64,000 nt of DNA from Undibacterium sp. (GCA_030645915.1 JAUSNO010000009.1:1-64000); one strand, 5' to 3'; shown: positions 16,140-26,161, counted from the first letter of the stretch. Translations and numbers: made by a program. Notes: a model not told the origin generated them from the sequence alone.

Positions 16140-16282
16140 ACTTAATTAACTAAGACCACTAAAATTGTTAAAAACTGAGGTGCCAGCCATATTACCATTT
16201 CATCGTTGGAGTAAATCAAGCAGAGAAACAAAATACGACAAATCGCAAAGACGTCACCAATTACCACTATTTCCGTGCAATA

Positions 16283-16310
16283 AAAAAGCGCGGAAGTCCG
16301 CGCTTTTTAA
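16283..16310 (-). terminator. Rho-independent terminator after aspS
   Basis: AAAAAGCGCGGA and TCCGCGCTTTTT form a GC-rich stem with a very short loop and T runs on both ends. It lies about 20 bases past the aspS stop codon and separates aspS from the nudB operon. Confidence 0.85.
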
Positions 16311-16329
16311 AGTCCAGAAGAACCAATGA

Positions 16330-18135
16330 TCAGCCCTTGATCACCGGTTCCGTAGTGCGCAGACGAATATGCAATTCGCGTAATTGCTTCTCATCCACAG
16401 GCGAAGGTGCCTGAGTCAGCAAGCATTGCGCACGTTGCGTTTTAGGGAAGGCAATCACATCACGGATAGATTCTGCACCCGTCATCATGGTGACGATACG
16501 ATCCAGGCCAAATGCCAGACCACCGTGCGGTGGCGCGCCGTACTGCAACGCATCGAGCAAGAAACCGAACTTCAATTGCGCTTCTTCTTCGTCTATCTTC
16601 AAGGCGCGGAACACCTTGCTCTGCACCTCGGCACGGTGGATACGGACTGAACCGCCGCCCAGTTCCCAGCCGTTGAGAACCATGTCGTAAGCCTTGGAGA
16701 TGCACTTGCCCGGATCGCTTTCCATCAAGTCTTCATGGCCGTCTTTTGGTGCAGTGAAAGGATGATGCGTCGCCGACCAGCGGTCGTTCGCTTCATCGTA
16801 TTCAAACATAGGGAAGTCGATGACCCACAATGGCTTCCAGACATCATCGAACAGGCCATTGTTCTTGCCGAATTCGCTATGGCCGACCTTCACGCGCAAG
16901 GCGCCGATGGCGTCATTGACGATTTTTGCCTTGTCGGCGCCAAAGAAAATCAGATCGCCATCTTGCGCGCCAGTCAGTGCCAGGACTTGTGCCAAAGCTG
17001 CATCGTGCAGGTTCTTGACGATAGGCGATTGCAAGCCATCACGGCCTTTTGCCACTTCATTGACCTTGATGTAAGCCAGACCTTTAGCGCCATAGATCGC
17101 AACGAACTGGGTGTAAGCATCGATCTCGGAACGCGGCATATTTGCGCCACCCGGTACACGCATACCGACCACGCGGCCGTTGACCATATTGGCTGCGCCG
17201 GAGAAAACTTTGAAATCAACGTCTTTCATGACTTCAGTCAAGTCAGTAAATTGCAACTTCACGCGCATATCCGGCTTGTCGGAACCATACAAGCCCATCG
17301 CCTCGAAGTAATCCATCACAGGGAAAGGATCAGGCAAATCGATGTTGAGCGTATTTTTGAAGACCAGACGGATCATGCCTTCAAACATGTCGCGGATTTC
17401 TTGCTCGGACATGAAGGATGTTTCGCAATCGATCTGGGTAAATTCCGGCTGGCGATCGGCGCGCAGATCTTCATCGCGGAAACATTTAACGATCTGGTAG
17501 TAACGGTCAAAGTTGGCGACCATCAGCAATTGCTTGAACAACTGAGGCGATTGCGGCAAGGCAAAAAATTCGCCGTCATGCACACGTGAAGGCACCAGGT
17601 AATCGCGTGCGCCTTCCGGTGTCGATTTGGTCAGCATCGGCGTTTCGATATCGATGAAACCATTCGCATCCAGGAACTTGCGCACTTCCATCGTCACCTT
17701 GTAACGCAAACGCAGATTGTTTTGCATTTGCGGACGACGCAGATCAAGTACGCGATGCGTCAGGCGAGTAGTTTCTGACAGGTTGTCGTCATCGAGCTGG
17801 AACGGTGGCGTAACGGAAGCGTTCAAGATTTCCAGATTATCGCAAACCACTTCGATTTTGCCGGACTTGAGATTGGTGTTAACCGTGCCGTCCGGACGCG
17901 GACGGACTACGCCGGTAATACGCAGGCAAAATTCATTACGCACCGCTTCCGCAGCTTTAAATACTTCAAGGTTTTCTGGATTACATACCACCTGCACCAG
18001 ACCTTCGCGGTCACGCAAGTCGATAAATATCACGCCGCCATGGTCACGACGACGATGCACCCAGCCGCACAGGCTGACGGTTTGGCCAAGTAATTCCTCG
18101 TTAGTGAGGCCGCAATAGTTGGTACGCATGGACAT
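16330..18135 (-). CDS. aspS: Aspartyl-tRNA synthetase
   Basis: The 601-residue class II synthetase charges tRNA-Asp (and possibly tRNA-Asn) with aspartate. Visible landmarks are the N-terminal OB-fold ([20 protein letters not shown]), the motif 2 region [18 protein letters not shown], the bacterial GAD insertion, and motif 3 ([20 protein letters not shown]). The length fits the bacterial long form. The first ATG (18135) has an AGGTAAG site; a second ATG two codons on is possible. It is flanked by DUF502 upstream and the nudB operon downstream. Confidence 0.97.
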   Translation of the reverse strand: MSMRTNYCGLTNEELLGQTVSLCGWVHRRRDHGGVIFIDLRDREGLVQVVCNPENLEVFKAAEAVRNEFCLRITGVVRPRPDGTVNTNLKSGKIEVVCDNLEILNASVTPPFQLDDDNLSETTRLTHRVLDLRRPQMQNNLRLRYKVTMEVRKFLDANGFIDIETPMLTKSTPEGARDYLVPSRVHDGEFFALPQSPQLFKQLLMVANFDRYYQIVKCFRDEDLRADRQPEFTQIDCETSFMSEQEIRDMFEGMIRLVFKNTLNIDLPDPFPVMDYFEAMGLYGSDKPDMRVKLQFTDLTEVMKDVDFKVFSGAANMVNGRVVGMRVPGGANMPRSEIDAYTQFVAIYGAKGLAYIKVNEVAKGRDGLQSPIVKNLHDAALAQVLALTGAQDGDLIFFGADKAKIVNDAIGALRVKVGHSEFGKNNGLFDDVWKPLWVIDFPMFEYDEANDRWSATHHPFTAPKDGHEDLMESDPGKCISKAYDMVLNGWELGGGSVRIHRAEVQSKVFRALKIDEEEAQLKFGFLLDALQYGAPPHGGLAFGLDRIVTMMTGAESIRDVIAFPKTQRAQCLLTQAPSPVDEKQLRELHIRLRTTEPVIKG

Positions 18136-18202
18136 AATTTCTTACCTGTCTTTTATTTAAATATATAGAGTTAAATTTAATCTTGCAAAAACGTTTTTCA
18201 GT

Positions 18203-18811
18203 TTATTTTTTTTCGGCTGGCATCTGATCAGGTGCCACCACGCCCATCGACACCACATACTTGAGCGCCGCATCAACACTCATATTAAGTTCAATGGTGT
18301 CTGCTCTCGGCACCATCAGAAAAAAACCTGAAGTCGGATTAGGCGTCGTCGGCACATAAATACTAATGTAGTCGCCCTGCAAATGATTTGCCACATCGCC
18401 ACCAGGCACGCCAGTTAAAAAAGCAATGGTCCATGCGCCCTCGCGAGGGTACTGTACCAAAATGGCTTTGCTAAACGCGTTGCCGGTGGATGAAAACAAG
18501 GTATCTGAGACTTGCTTCACGCTTGAATAAATCGAATTCACGATAGGAATGCGCTTCAATAGCGATTCCCACGCGTCAACCACCATATTTCCGACAAAAT
18601 TTTGTGCCAGCAAGCCTGTGACAAAAATAATCAGCAGTGTGAGTATGGTGCCTATGCCCAAGATTTTAAAGCCAACCAATTGCTCTGGCCGCCATTGCTC
18701 AGGCAACAACAACAGAGACTGATCCATCGTGCTGATCACTGCGTGCAACACCCACAACGTGATGGCCAACGGTACCAAAATCAACAATCCGGTAATAAAA
18801 TATTTACGCAT
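18203..18811 (-). CDS. DUF502 family membrane protein
   Basis: The protein, about 202 residues, starts with MRKYFITGLLILVPLAITLW, a first membrane helix, and has a second helix around ILTLLIIFVTGLLAQNFVG. The rest (IPIVNSIYSSVKQVSD and VFVPT-like YVPTTPNPTSGFFLMVP) is the DUF502 signature. Function is unknown. The gene commonly sits between fmdB and aspS in betaproteobacteria, as here. A TTG at 18820 lies closer to an AGGA site and is an alternative start. Confidence 0.85.
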   Translation of the reverse strand: MRKYFITGLLILVPLAITLWVLHAVISTMDQSLLLLPEQWRPEQLVGFKILGIGTILTLLIIFVTGLLAQNFVGNMVVDAWESLLKRIPIVNSIYSSVKQVSDTLFSSTGNAFSKAILVQYPREGAWTIAFLTGVPGGDVANHLQGDYISIYVPTTPNPTSGFFLMVPRADTIELNMSVDAALKYVVSMGVVAPDQMPAEKK

Positions 18812-18850
18812 GGCGGTCAATTATTCCTAATAGAAAAAAACAGATCAACA

Positions 18851-19189
18851 TCAGGCAGCCTTGGTATCGGCACTAGTGCTGGTCGATGCCGGGGTTGAAG
18901 CAGGCGCAGCGGTAGACGTTCCGGCAGCTGCCGGAGCCGCAGCAGCTTCACTGGATGCGGATTCTGCCGCTGGCGCCGCAACGGCGCTAGCGCCTGAGCC
19001 GCCTTTTCCGTCACGGAAGTCCGTTACATACCAGCCCGAGCCCTTTAACTGGAACCCTGCAGCAGTCACCTGTTTCTTGAAGCTGGGCTTGCCGCATTCA
19101 AGACAAACAGTTAACGGCTCATCAGACATCTTCTGCAAAACGTCCTTGGCAAATCCACATTCTTCGCAACGGTAAGCATAGATAGGCAT
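18851..19189 (-). CDS. FmdB-type zinc-ribbon protein
   Basis: The first 45 residues form the FmdB putative regulatory zinc ribbon, MPIYAYRCEECGFAKDVLQK with cysteines at 8, 11, 29 and 32, followed by KGSGWYVTDFRDG. The last 40 residues are a low-complexity Ala/Ser/Thr/Pro tail that is probably disordered. The role is unknown, with a regulatory or metal-binding function suspected. It is the first gene upstream of DUF502 and aspS. Confidence 0.85.
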   Translation of the reverse strand: MPIYAYRCEECGFAKDVLQKMSDEPLTVCLECGKPSFKKQVTAAGFQLKGSGWYVTDFRDGKGGSGASAVAAPAAESASSEAAAAPAAAGTSTAAPASTPASTSTSADTKAA

Positions 19190-19201
19190 CTTAATAATCC
19201 A

Positions 19202-19247
19202 AAAATCTTGTAAAACCCTGAATTATAAAGGTTTTCTACAAGATTTT
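19202..19247. repeat. Inverted repeat upstream of fmdB
   Basis: AAAATCTTGTAAAAC (19202-19216) faces GTTTTCTACAAGATTTT (19231-19247). A TATAAT hexamer lies in the loop on the minus strand, so the structure may overlap an fmdB promoter. No convincing -35 partner was found. It could alternatively be the 5' side of a weak terminator-like structure. Confidence 0.35.
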
Positions 19248-19375
19248 GCAGCCATCCGGTGAATGAGCCGGGCTATTTTCCTGAGCAAACTAGATTTTCA
19301 AGTGAAATTTGCATTCATCAAGCGTAGGTTCGTGCAAATTAACCTATTTAAAAACACGCTTCCCTATTGCAAAGC

Positions 19376-21199
19376 TCAGCTCGCTTCCACTACCCGGTCA
19401 CGTCCTGCCTGTTTGGCAAGATAAAGTGCACTATCAGCCCGCGCGCACAATTGTTCAAAGGTTTCGCCAGGTCGCAGACAGGCGATTCCCAGGCTTGCCG
19501 TCGGCGTGATGACATGACCTGCACCGGTCACCTTGATGGTTTTCATCGCATCACGAATTCTTTCTGCCAGGAAAACACCTTCTGCCATGCCGGCATCTGT
19601 CGCAAGCACAACGAACTCTTCTCCCCCGTAACGGGCGGCAGTATCACTTTCGCGAGCGGTAATGGCCAATTGATGGCCTATCTGGCGCAATACTTCGTCA
19701 CCAGCCGGGTGACCGAAGTGATCGTTGATTGACTTGAAATTATCAATATCGAGCATGATGAGCGTCAGTTCCCGCTTCGAGCGCTTGGTTTGCGCATGCG
19801 CCAGACTGGCAATCTCGAAGAAAGCCCGGCGATTATATAGACCGGTAAGGACATCGATATTGGCCAAGCGCACCAGCTCAGCATTGGCAGTGCGCAGCTG
19901 CGCGGTACTTTTTTCCACCCGGCTTTCAAGCGATGCATTCAGTTCGTTGATTTGCGCAATCTTCTGTTTCACTGCATCCACCATCGCCATAAAACTTTGC
20001 GTCAGATCGCCCAGCTCATCATCCCGATTTTTACCATTGGCAAGCTGGCTTAATTCTTCATTCATCGTTTCGACTCGCTTCCCGCCAGCAACGTCGCGAA
20101 ACACACGGCTCAGTGTGGTGAGCGGTCGGGAGATGGAATTGGCAAAATACCATGCAAATGGAAATATAAAGATCAGGCAGGCAAGCGCAATCAACCCCAG
20201 GGTTTTCATCATCTGCCAGTTATCTTTTTGTACGACGTCCTTGGAATGGAGCGCAACGATAGTCCCGACGAGTTGCTTATCCGAAAAAAGCGGGATCATG
20301 CATTGATAAAAGCCCATGCCATCAATACTTACCTCATTAAAAGTCAATGCGGATTTCTTTGCAGTCAATGCTGACTGAACATCGCTCCATTCGGGCTGAC
20401 GATAAGCCGCCAAAGTACCGCGACTGAGCCCCTGCGGGCTGAATATGTTGATCTCAATATCGCTCAGGCGGGAGAGCTGATCGACAAATGCCTGATCGAG
20501 TGATTGCACAGTAACAACCAATCCGAGTTGCTTGATTTCCTGCCGTCCTGTCTTGGTGTCAAATACAGCGTCAAGAATAGGGACATGGCTTTCGATCGCC
20601 AGCAATCCATCGACAAGCGCATAGTGCACGCTCTCTTGAGCGGGCAATGGCGTATTGAATTTGGAATTAATCTTTGCGACGGAACTGGTCGACATCAGGG
20701 TTTTCCTGCTGACTTCTTCACTCTCTTTCAATGAAGCCACCTGAAACATCGGTGTCGGGAAACGTTCGACAAATCCAACCAGTTCATCCTCCTTATCAAG
20801 CAAGGAAAATGACACCAGATTGCCGGCAGCGTCATACACGCCAGTCTTGTAAAATTTGGCGGCCCGACCAATTTTGTAAGTATCTCTCACCAATTGTTGA
20901 TAAGTATTGAACAGGGTCTCGCGATCGACATCGGATTGCGCGTATTGGGCCAGGTACCAGATCGTCGAACCGAGATTATTTTGCGTTGCCAACCGGCGCG
21001 ATGCGGTCAATTGATTTTCTTTACGCTCAGCAAGGCTAACGTCAATGATGCGCGCCGCCTTATGCAATAAGGCATTGGACTGATCCAAATGCTGCTGCCG
21101 GATGACAAAGGAAACCGCCAGCATGGACGCCAGCGCCACCACAACGCTGATCGCCACAGCGCTTAATAAAAGTTTGTCTCGTAATCGCTTAATTCTCAT
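19376..21199 (-). CDS. Membrane diguanylate cyclase with periplasmic sensor and HAMP
   Basis: The product, about 607 residues, makes c-di-GMP. It has a first membrane helix (LLLSAVAISVVVALASMLAV), a periplasmic sensor of roughly 270 residues, a second helix (LGLIALACLIFIFPFAWYFA), a HAMP linker with SRPLTTLSRVF, a short coiled coil and a C-terminal GGDEF domain with GGEEF at about 525-529. RESD lies five residues before it, the inhibitory I-site, so product feedback is likely. ATG at 21199 was chosen; an upstream TTG would add 13 residues. It starts 66 bases after the TorT-like binding protein gene, pointing to a joint signalling unit. Confidence 0.85.
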   Translation of the reverse strand: MRIKRLRDKLLLSAVAISVVVALASMLAVSFVIRQQHLDQSNALLHKAARIIDVSLAERKENQLTASRRLATQNNLGSTIWYLAQYAQSDVDRETLFNTYQQLVRDTYKIGRAAKFYKTGVYDAAGNLVSFSLLDKEDELVGFVERFPTPMFQVASLKESEEVSRKTLMSTSSVAKINSKFNTPLPAQESVHYALVDGLLAIESHVPILDAVFDTKTGRQEIKQLGLVVTVQSLDQAFVDQLSRLSDIEINIFSPQGLSRGTLAAYRQPEWSDVQSALTAKKSALTFNEVSIDGMGFYQCMIPLFSDKQLVGTIVALHSKDVVQKDNWQMMKTLGLIALACLIFIFPFAWYFANSISRPLTTLSRVFRDVAGGKRVETMNEELSQLANGKNRDDELGDLTQSFMAMVDAVKQKIAQINELNASLESRVEKSTAQLRTANAELVRLANIDVLTGLYNRRAFFEIASLAHAQTKRSKRELTLIMLDIDNFKSINDHFGHPAGDEVLRQIGHQLAITARESDTAARYGGEEFVVLATDAGMAEGVFLAERIRDAMKTIKVTGAGHVITPTASLGIACLRPGETFEQLCARADSALYLAKQAGRDRVVEAS

Positions 21200-21265
21200 G
21201 GGCCGGTTAATTTCGCTGTTAAAGCTTCCATTACACAAATCAATTGATGCGCCGCCGTGTGAGAA

Positions 21266-22480
21266 TTATTTTGAGACGTCTGCTGCCGGCATTAGCGAAT
21301 CCTCAGGGGCATAGGAAAGTATCGGTACATATCCTTCAGGTGCAGTCGAGGTATCAAACTTATAAGCTGAATAGGTGCTTTGGTCAACCAAGCCCAGTTT
21401 GATCAGGATGGTATGAGGGACCTCCTTGCTTCTTTTCTCCAGAAAATTCACTACAGCGCCAATCGCCACTCTGGCCTGGCTCACGCCTTTGGTATCGACC
21501 GAGGCGACGATCTCCCCTTTGCGTATCAATCCGGCTATTTCCCTGGTCAAATCATAGGCAATAATTTTAATTTTTCCGCTTAAGCCCGCTTCCTTTACCG
21601 GGAATATGGCGGCCGGAGCGCAGCCCGTACATCCAAGAATATAGTCAAGACTCTTACCGTGCTCGGCGAGTAACTGTGCCGCCAGTTGCGATTGCCCGAT
21701 ACGGTCACTATCGCCATATTTTATATCGACGATATTGATTTTGATTGCTGCCTTAGCCACTGCTTCGCGTGTTCCCTCAACCTCACCTTTGACCCAACCG
21801 GCATCGGCAGGACCAGGCAACAGCGCAATATTGACGGTCTTCAGGCCGCGTTTTTGTGCGTCACGGATCAGCCATTTGGTGGCATCGACGCCCATGCTTT
21901 TAAGTGATGTGGTGACCTTGATCGTCAGGTCATCGCTGGTACTGTCGTTAGCCAGCTCAAAGATAGGAATGCCACGTGCATGCGCGCCGGCGATGGAAGA
22001 ATTATTGGCTGTCAGGCTAAGCGGCGAAATAACGATGGCATCGTATTTTGCCGCTACGGCTTCGTCCATCTTACGCAACTGACCGACCAGATCGTCATAG
22101 CCATCCGCCACAAGGATATCAACCGCAACACCCAGGCGCTTTGCCTCGCTCATCACGCCATAATTGCAGCCCACCCAATATGGGTCTTTCAGATGCGGGA
22201 ATAAAAAAGCGATACGCCATGGTTTGCTTGCCCGCGCTGCCATCGTGTAGCGATCATTCACCACACGACCGCTGGCTAGCGCGTCGTCAGCCGAGCCCTG
22301 CGGTTTGACTGGACGAAAAATGGAATAGACCGGAACCGGATCAAATTTACCTTCAAAAGAAGGATCGTTTGGGCTAGCCGCAGAAGCTGGCGCCGCCCCC
22401 GTATTTAACACCAGGGCGCAAGCGAGCATCTGAAAAAAGGAAAAGGGGGACGGACATATTGCGGCTCTCGCTATTTTCAT
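21266..22480 (-). CDS. TorT-like periplasmic substrate-binding protein
   Basis: The 404-residue protein has a signal peptide (ending about PASAAS) and a sugar-binding-type periplasmic fold: WRIAFLFPHLKDPYWVGCNY, AVDILVADGYDD, DAIVISPLS, and KIIAYDLTREIAGLIRKGEI with ASVDTKGVSQARVAIGA. The pattern resembles TorT, which binds TMAO and signals to the TorS kinase rather than feeding a transporter. No permease or ATPase gene is nearby, which supports a signalling role. Its neighbour 66 bases downstream is a diguanylate cyclase with a periplasmic domain. ATG at 22480 has an AAGGA site. The ligand is unknown. Confidence 0.8.
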   Translation of the reverse strand: MKIARAAICPSPFSFFQMLACALVLNTGAAPASAASPNDPSFEGKFDPVPVYSIFRPVKPQGSADDALASGRVVNDRYTMAARASKPWRIAFLFPHLKDPYWVGCNYGVMSEAKRLGVAVDILVADGYDDLVGQLRKMDEAVAAKYDAIVISPLSLTANNSSIAGAHARGIPIFELANDSTSDDLTIKVTTSLKSMGVDATKWLIRDAQKRGLKTVNIALLPGPADAGWVKGEVEGTREAVAKAAIKINIVDIKYGDSDRIGQSQLAAQLLAEHGKSLDYILGCTGCAPAAIFPVKEAGLSGKIKIIAYDLTREIAGLIRKGEIVASVDTKGVSQARVAIGAVVNFLEKRSKEVPHTILIKLGLVDQSTYSAYKFDTSTAPEGYVPILSYAPEDSLMPAADVSK

Positions 22481-22829
22481 TTTGATGTCCTTGATAGAGT
22501 GCCTGGCGCCAAGCATCTCGACGGCACATCGGGAATCTTACCCTGAATTTTCTGCAAAAAGAAACTCGGTAGAACTCTTGATGTACAAACCCAACATCGG
22601 CTGCCGGCATGAAAAACGAATATAGAAACAAGCTAGCCCTATTAGCGCTTACAAAATCAAAAAATGCATCGCCAGAGACGCAATCCCCATGCGGCCTGCA
22701 GGGGTGACAGGCTGGAGAAGCGCATGAACAGTGCGTGGTGGGCATGCCACTTTTAAAATGTCAGCACCGCTGAATTCCAAGCTCTTCAGAGACATCTGCT
22801 TCACGAAAAATCACAGGATAGCGCCAGCA
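22481..22829. other. Intergenic region with a REP-like hairpin
   Basis: This 349-base gap separates the binding protein gene from pcp. The only structure seen is a REP-like repeat at about 22676-22745, and no gene is recognisable. The promoter of the binding protein and cyclase unit should lie in its left part, but no clear -35/-10 pair stands out. Confidence 0.5.
22676..22745. repeat. REP-like hairpin repeat
   Basis: Two arms, GACGCAATCCCCATGCGGCC and CGCATGAACAGTGCGTGGTG, flank a loop containing GACAGGCTGGAG. The arrangement and spacing match the family at 27875, 37814 and 46882. Confidence 0.7.
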
Positions 22830-23480
22830 TCAATGGGTGCTGCCGCCCGTGATACGCATATCCCCGGTGGCAGAAAGGGTGGTTTCCAGCATGATCAGCA
22901 AGCCATCCATCGTCATCTGCAGCGACATACTCGGTGCGCCAGGGTAGGCAAGCGCCTGTTCTGGCAGATAGGGAATATGCACAAAGCCGGCATGCCGTAA
23001 CGAGGGTCTGCTGGCGGCCAGATGCATCAGGCCGTAAAACACATGGTTGCACACATAGGTGCCGGCAGTTTGCGATACCGCGGCCGGTATCCCATTGTCG
23101 CGCAAGGACTGCACGATGGCCTTGATCGGCAAGCTACTGAAATAGCCGACCGGCCCCTGCTCAACGATGGCCGCGTCTATCGGCTGCGCACCCGCATTGT
23201 CCGGGATGCGCGCATCATCGACATTAATCGCGACCCGTTCCAGACTCAGTTCTGCCCTGCCGCCAGCTTGCCCGATGCAGATCACGATCTCGGCTCCGCT
23301 CTGCACAATACGGTCCTTCAGCACAGCTAGCGCAGTACCGAATTCGCAAGGGAGTTGCGCTGCCACGATGTGACTGCCATCGCTCAATTTTTGGCCATCC
23401 AGCCTGCGTACCGCCTCCCAGGAGGGATTGGTCCGCTCGCCGCCAAATGGGTCGAAACCTGTCAATAAAATGGTCGTCAT
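22830..23480 (-). CDS. pcp: Pyroglutamyl-peptidase I
   Basis: The 216-residue cysteine peptidase removes N-terminal pyroglutamate (5-oxoproline) from peptides in the cytoplasm. The catalytic triad is visible: Glu81 in ELSLERVAIN, Cys144 in QTAGTYVCNHVFYG and His168 in AGFVHIPYLPEQ. The N-terminal TGFDPFGGERTNPSWEA is diagnostic. The ATG at 23480 has an AAGGG site; the longer frame overlaps the DUF979 gene. It is last in a cluster with DUF979, DUF969 and pxpABC, so its product is handed on for hydrolysis to glutamate. Confidence 0.95.
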   Translation of the reverse strand: MTTILLTGFDPFGGERTNPSWEAVRRLDGQKLSDGSHIVAAQLPCEFGTALAVLKDRIVQSGAEIVICIGQAGGRAELSLERVAINVDDARIPDNAGAQPIDAAIVEQGPVGYFSSLPIKAIVQSLRDNGIPAAVSQTAGTYVCNHVFYGLMHLAASRPSLRHAGFVHIPYLPEQALAYPGAPSMSLQMTMDGLLIMLETTLSATGDMRITGGSTH

Positions 23481-23494
23481 GTGCAGTACCCTTT

Positions 23495-24496
23495 TTATGG
23501 AAAGACAATCAAATACATCAGCAGAATATTGCAAGCCAGGACCGCCAGCGCGGTGGGGATCTGGATCTTGATTACCTGATACTTGTCCTTCAGCTCCAGC
23601 AGCGCCGCCGGCACGATATTGAAGTTGGCCGCCATCGGCGTCATCAGGGTGCCGCAATAACCGCAGAACATGCCCAGCGCTACCAGCGGCGCAGGGCTGG
23701 CATGATGTTGCGTGATCAAAAATGGCAAGGCGATGCCCGCCGTCATGACAGGGAAAGCGGCAAAAGCGTTGCCCATGATCATGGTGAATAAAGCCATGCC
23801 GACACAGTAGATCAGCACCAGGGCAAAGCGATTATCCGGATCAACAAACAGGTTGACGATAGCTTGTATCGAGCGCCCGGTCTGCGCCACCACGAACACG
23901 CCGCCCAGCATGGCCAGCATCTGCGGCAGAATCAATGCCCAACCAATCGCATCGACCAGACGGCGCGATTCGCGCACTGCCGTCATCGGTGAACCGCCGG
24001 TGATCTTGCTGCCCAATAAAACTGCGCCAAGGCAGGCGATAGCCAGCGCCGCCAGCGTCAGATTTTTTTGATCCAGCAAGAACATCGACCCCACCTTGAT
24101 TTCGTTGGCGAACAGGGTCAGCAGCACCGTGATGACGGGTATCGCCAGGGCGGGAATAAACAGCTTGTTGCCCAGGATTTTGGATGACAGCAGGCGCGCC
24201 CGTTCACCATCGCAGTCATCCGAGCGCTTGCCAGAGCCCAGCAGGTTGGCGCCCGCTATCGCCGCGATCAGCAAGACAATGACGCCGGCAATTCTGTAAG
24301 TCACTTGCTTGCCTAAATGCGCCAGCATCAGATCGCCGAACAAAAAACAGAAGCCAAATAGAAACCAGAACAAGGCCGTGCTGTAACGCTTGGGATGAGT
24401 GGTGTCGCGCAAGGTCAATCCGGCGACCAGCATGACAACGATGCCGATCAGATAAAACACCACGTTGATACTGACCAGGCTATTCAGACTATTCAT
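23495..24496 (-). CDS. DUF979 membrane protein
   Basis: The 333-residue protein is very hydrophobic, with about eight to ten helices, for example VVFYLIGIVVMLVAGLTL and LFIPALAIPVITVLLTLF, and a conserved MGNAFAAFPVMTAGIALPF segment. DUF979 proteins have no proven function but recur next to DUF969 and pyroglutamyl peptidase. The start overlaps the DUF969 stop by 4 bases (ATGA), so the two are translationally coupled and likely form one membrane complex. A transport role for pyroglutamate or pyroglutamyl peptides is inferred from the neighbours. Confidence 0.85.
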   Translation of the reverse strand: MNSLNSLVSINVVFYLIGIVVMLVAGLTLRDTTHPKRYSTALFWFLFGFCFLFGDLMLAHLGKQVTYRIAGVIVLLIAAIAGANLLGSGKRSDDCDGERARLLSSKILGNKLFIPALAIPVITVLLTLFANEIKVGSMFLLDQKNLTLAALAIACLGAVLLGSKITGGSPMTAVRESRRLVDAIGWALILPQMLAMLGGVFVVAQTGRSIQAIVNLFVDPDNRFALVLIYCVGMALFTMIMGNAFAAFPVMTAGIALPFLITQHHASPAPLVALGMFCGYCGTLMTPMAANFNIVPAALLELKDKYQVIKIQIPTALAVLACNILLMYLIVFP

Positions 24497-25224
24497 GCTG
24501 CGTCCTTCGTTGGTGCCTGAGTCGCGGCAGAAACGCGCCAGGCCTGCATGTCGCGCGCGATGCGTGCATCCAGGCGCGACAGGCGGAACAGATGAATGAC
24601 CAAAGCGCACAGGGCAGTCGGGATCGCCCACAGGCCAACAGAAAGCGGCTCTACCTCCGTGATACCGTTCTCTCTCAAGAAAGAAACCATCAATAGCACT
24701 GCACCGAAAGCGATAAAAATATCTTCGCCAAAAAACAGCGCCACATTATCGCAAGCGGCAGCATGGGCGGCAATGCGATCGCGTATCGCCGGTGGCAGCT
24801 CGCCATGCAGATTGGTGGCTGCGCCTTCCGCCATAGGCGCCAGCAAAGGTCGCACCGTCTGCGCCTGCCCACCCAGGCTCGTCAAGCCCAAGGCAGCGAT
24901 CATTTCGCGCACGACAAAATACAGCATCAGTATCCGGCCGGTGGTGGCATAGCTGATACTTGCTACCCAAGTCTGGGCGCGCTCCTTCAAGCCATAGCGT
25001 TCCAGCAATCCTATCACCGGCAAGATCAGCAAGATGCTGCCCAATTGCCGGCTGCTCATGAATTTTTCGCCAAAAGTTTCCAGCAGAACGATGAAATCCA
25101 TGCCCACCGATAAACCGGTCGCCAGGCCCGCCACGGTGACGACCATCAAGGGATTAAAGCGCAGCGCAAATCCTAGCACGACGATGGGGATGCCGATCAG
25201 CGGCAACAGCGACGATGAGTCCAT
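24493..25224 (-). CDS. DUF969 membrane protein
   Basis: The 243-residue protein has several helices, such as LLPLIGIPIVVLGFALRF and ILLILPVIGLLERYGL, with family motifs MVVTVAGLATGLSVGMD and GGQAQTVRPLLAPMAEGAA. DUF969 and DUF979 are normally adjacent and resemble the two halves of a permease. ATG at 25224 (after a TTG) has an AAGGA site. It follows pxpA by 48 bases. Confidence 0.85.
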   Translation of the reverse strand: MDSSSLLPLIGIPIVVLGFALRFNPLMVVTVAGLATGLSVGMDFIVLLETFGEKFMSSRQLGSILLILPVIGLLERYGLKERAQTWVASISYATTGRILMLYFVVREMIAALGLTSLGGQAQTVRPLLAPMAEGAATNLHGELPPAIRDRIAAHAAACDNVALFFGEDIFIAFGAVLLMVSFLRENGITEVEPLSVGLWAIPTALCALVIHLFRLSRLDARIARDMQAWRVSAATQAPTKDAA

Positions 25225-25272
25225 CAATCCAGTCCTTTATTTTTTACACCATTTAAAAAAACTACATCCTTC

Positions 25273-26052
25273 TTACCTTACCGCTGCGCCAATCAGAATA
25301 TGTTTCTGCTCCAGCGTGAACCGTATTAAACGCGCCAACTCAAGCGCGTGCGCACCGTCACCGTGTAGGCAAATTGTGTCCACTTTTAACGTCAATAACT
25401 GGCCATCGAGCGCAAGCACTTGTCCGTCCTCAATCAAGCGCATCACCTGCTGCAAAGCCAGCGTCACATCATCGATAGTCGCGCCGGGCAGGTTGCGCGG
25501 CGCCAGCGTGCCATCTGGCATATAGCGACGGTCAGCAAACACTTCTTCCGCCACCGCCAGACCCGCCTGTTTTGCCGCTGAGATCAGAGCACTGCCCGAC
25601 AGCGCGACCACACACAATCGAGGATCAACCTCAATTACCGCTTGCACAATTTGCCGCGCCAGCATGGGATCGCGCGCCGCCTGGTTATACAAAGCGCCAT
25701 GCGGTTTGACGTGCAGCAAACGGGCTCCTTCTTCAGCGGCGATTGCCTGCAAGGCGCGTATCTGCGCACTCACCATCGCCATCACTTCCGCTGCGGGCAA
25801 ATGCATTGCCGAACGGCCAAAATTTTCTCTATCGACAAAGCTTGGGTGCGCACCGATAGCGACCTGATGGCGCATGGCTGCACGCACAGCGGTGCGCATC
25901 GATGCGCTATCGCCAGCGTGGCCACCGCAGGCGATATTGGCCGAACTGACGCAGGCCAGGATCGCCTCATCGTCGAGGCCGCCTTCACCCAGATCTGCGT
26001 TCAGATCGATTGTGTATTTATTCTCAAACTGACTATCAAGATTTTTTTTCAT
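25273..26052 (-). CDS. pxpA: 5-oxoprolinase subunit A (LamB/YcsF family)
   Basis: The 259-residue protein has IDLNADLGEG at the N-terminus, the family's metal-site signature, plus ANIACGGHAGDSASM, AIGAHPSFVDRENFGR, VKPHGALYNQ and EVFADRRYMPDG. PxpA works with PxpB and PxpC as the ATP-dependent prokaryotic 5-oxoprolinase that opens 5-oxoproline to glutamate. It has a good AAGGATC site. The 109 bases between pxpC and pxpA contain a perfect hairpin (GCAATAC and GTATTGC, 26106-26123) without a U-run. Confidence 0.93.
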   Translation of the reverse strand: MKKNLDSQFENKYTIDLNADLGEGGLDDEAILACVSSANIACGGHAGDSASMRTAVRAAMRHQVAIGAHPSFVDRENFGRSAMHLPAAEVMAMVSAQIRALQAIAAEEGARLLHVKPHGALYNQAARDPMLARQIVQAVIEVDPRLCVVALSGSALISAAKQAGLAVAEEVFADRRYMPDGTLAPRNLPGATIDDVTLALQQVMRLIEDGQVLALDGQLLTLKVDTICLHGDGAHALELARLIRFTLEQKHILIGAAVR

Positions 26053-26161
26053 TGGGATCCTTTAGAAATTCCACTATCGGGATGCAGACCAAGGCGCAAA
26101 CCGGAGCAATACACTAGTATTGCGAGGATTTGTAACGAAGGTATGCGCCCGAGAATGGAGT

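Noticed and set aside
26106..26123. Terminator between pxpC and pxpA
   Set aside because: The stem is only 7 bases and AT-rich and no U-run follows, so it should not stop transcription of the operon.
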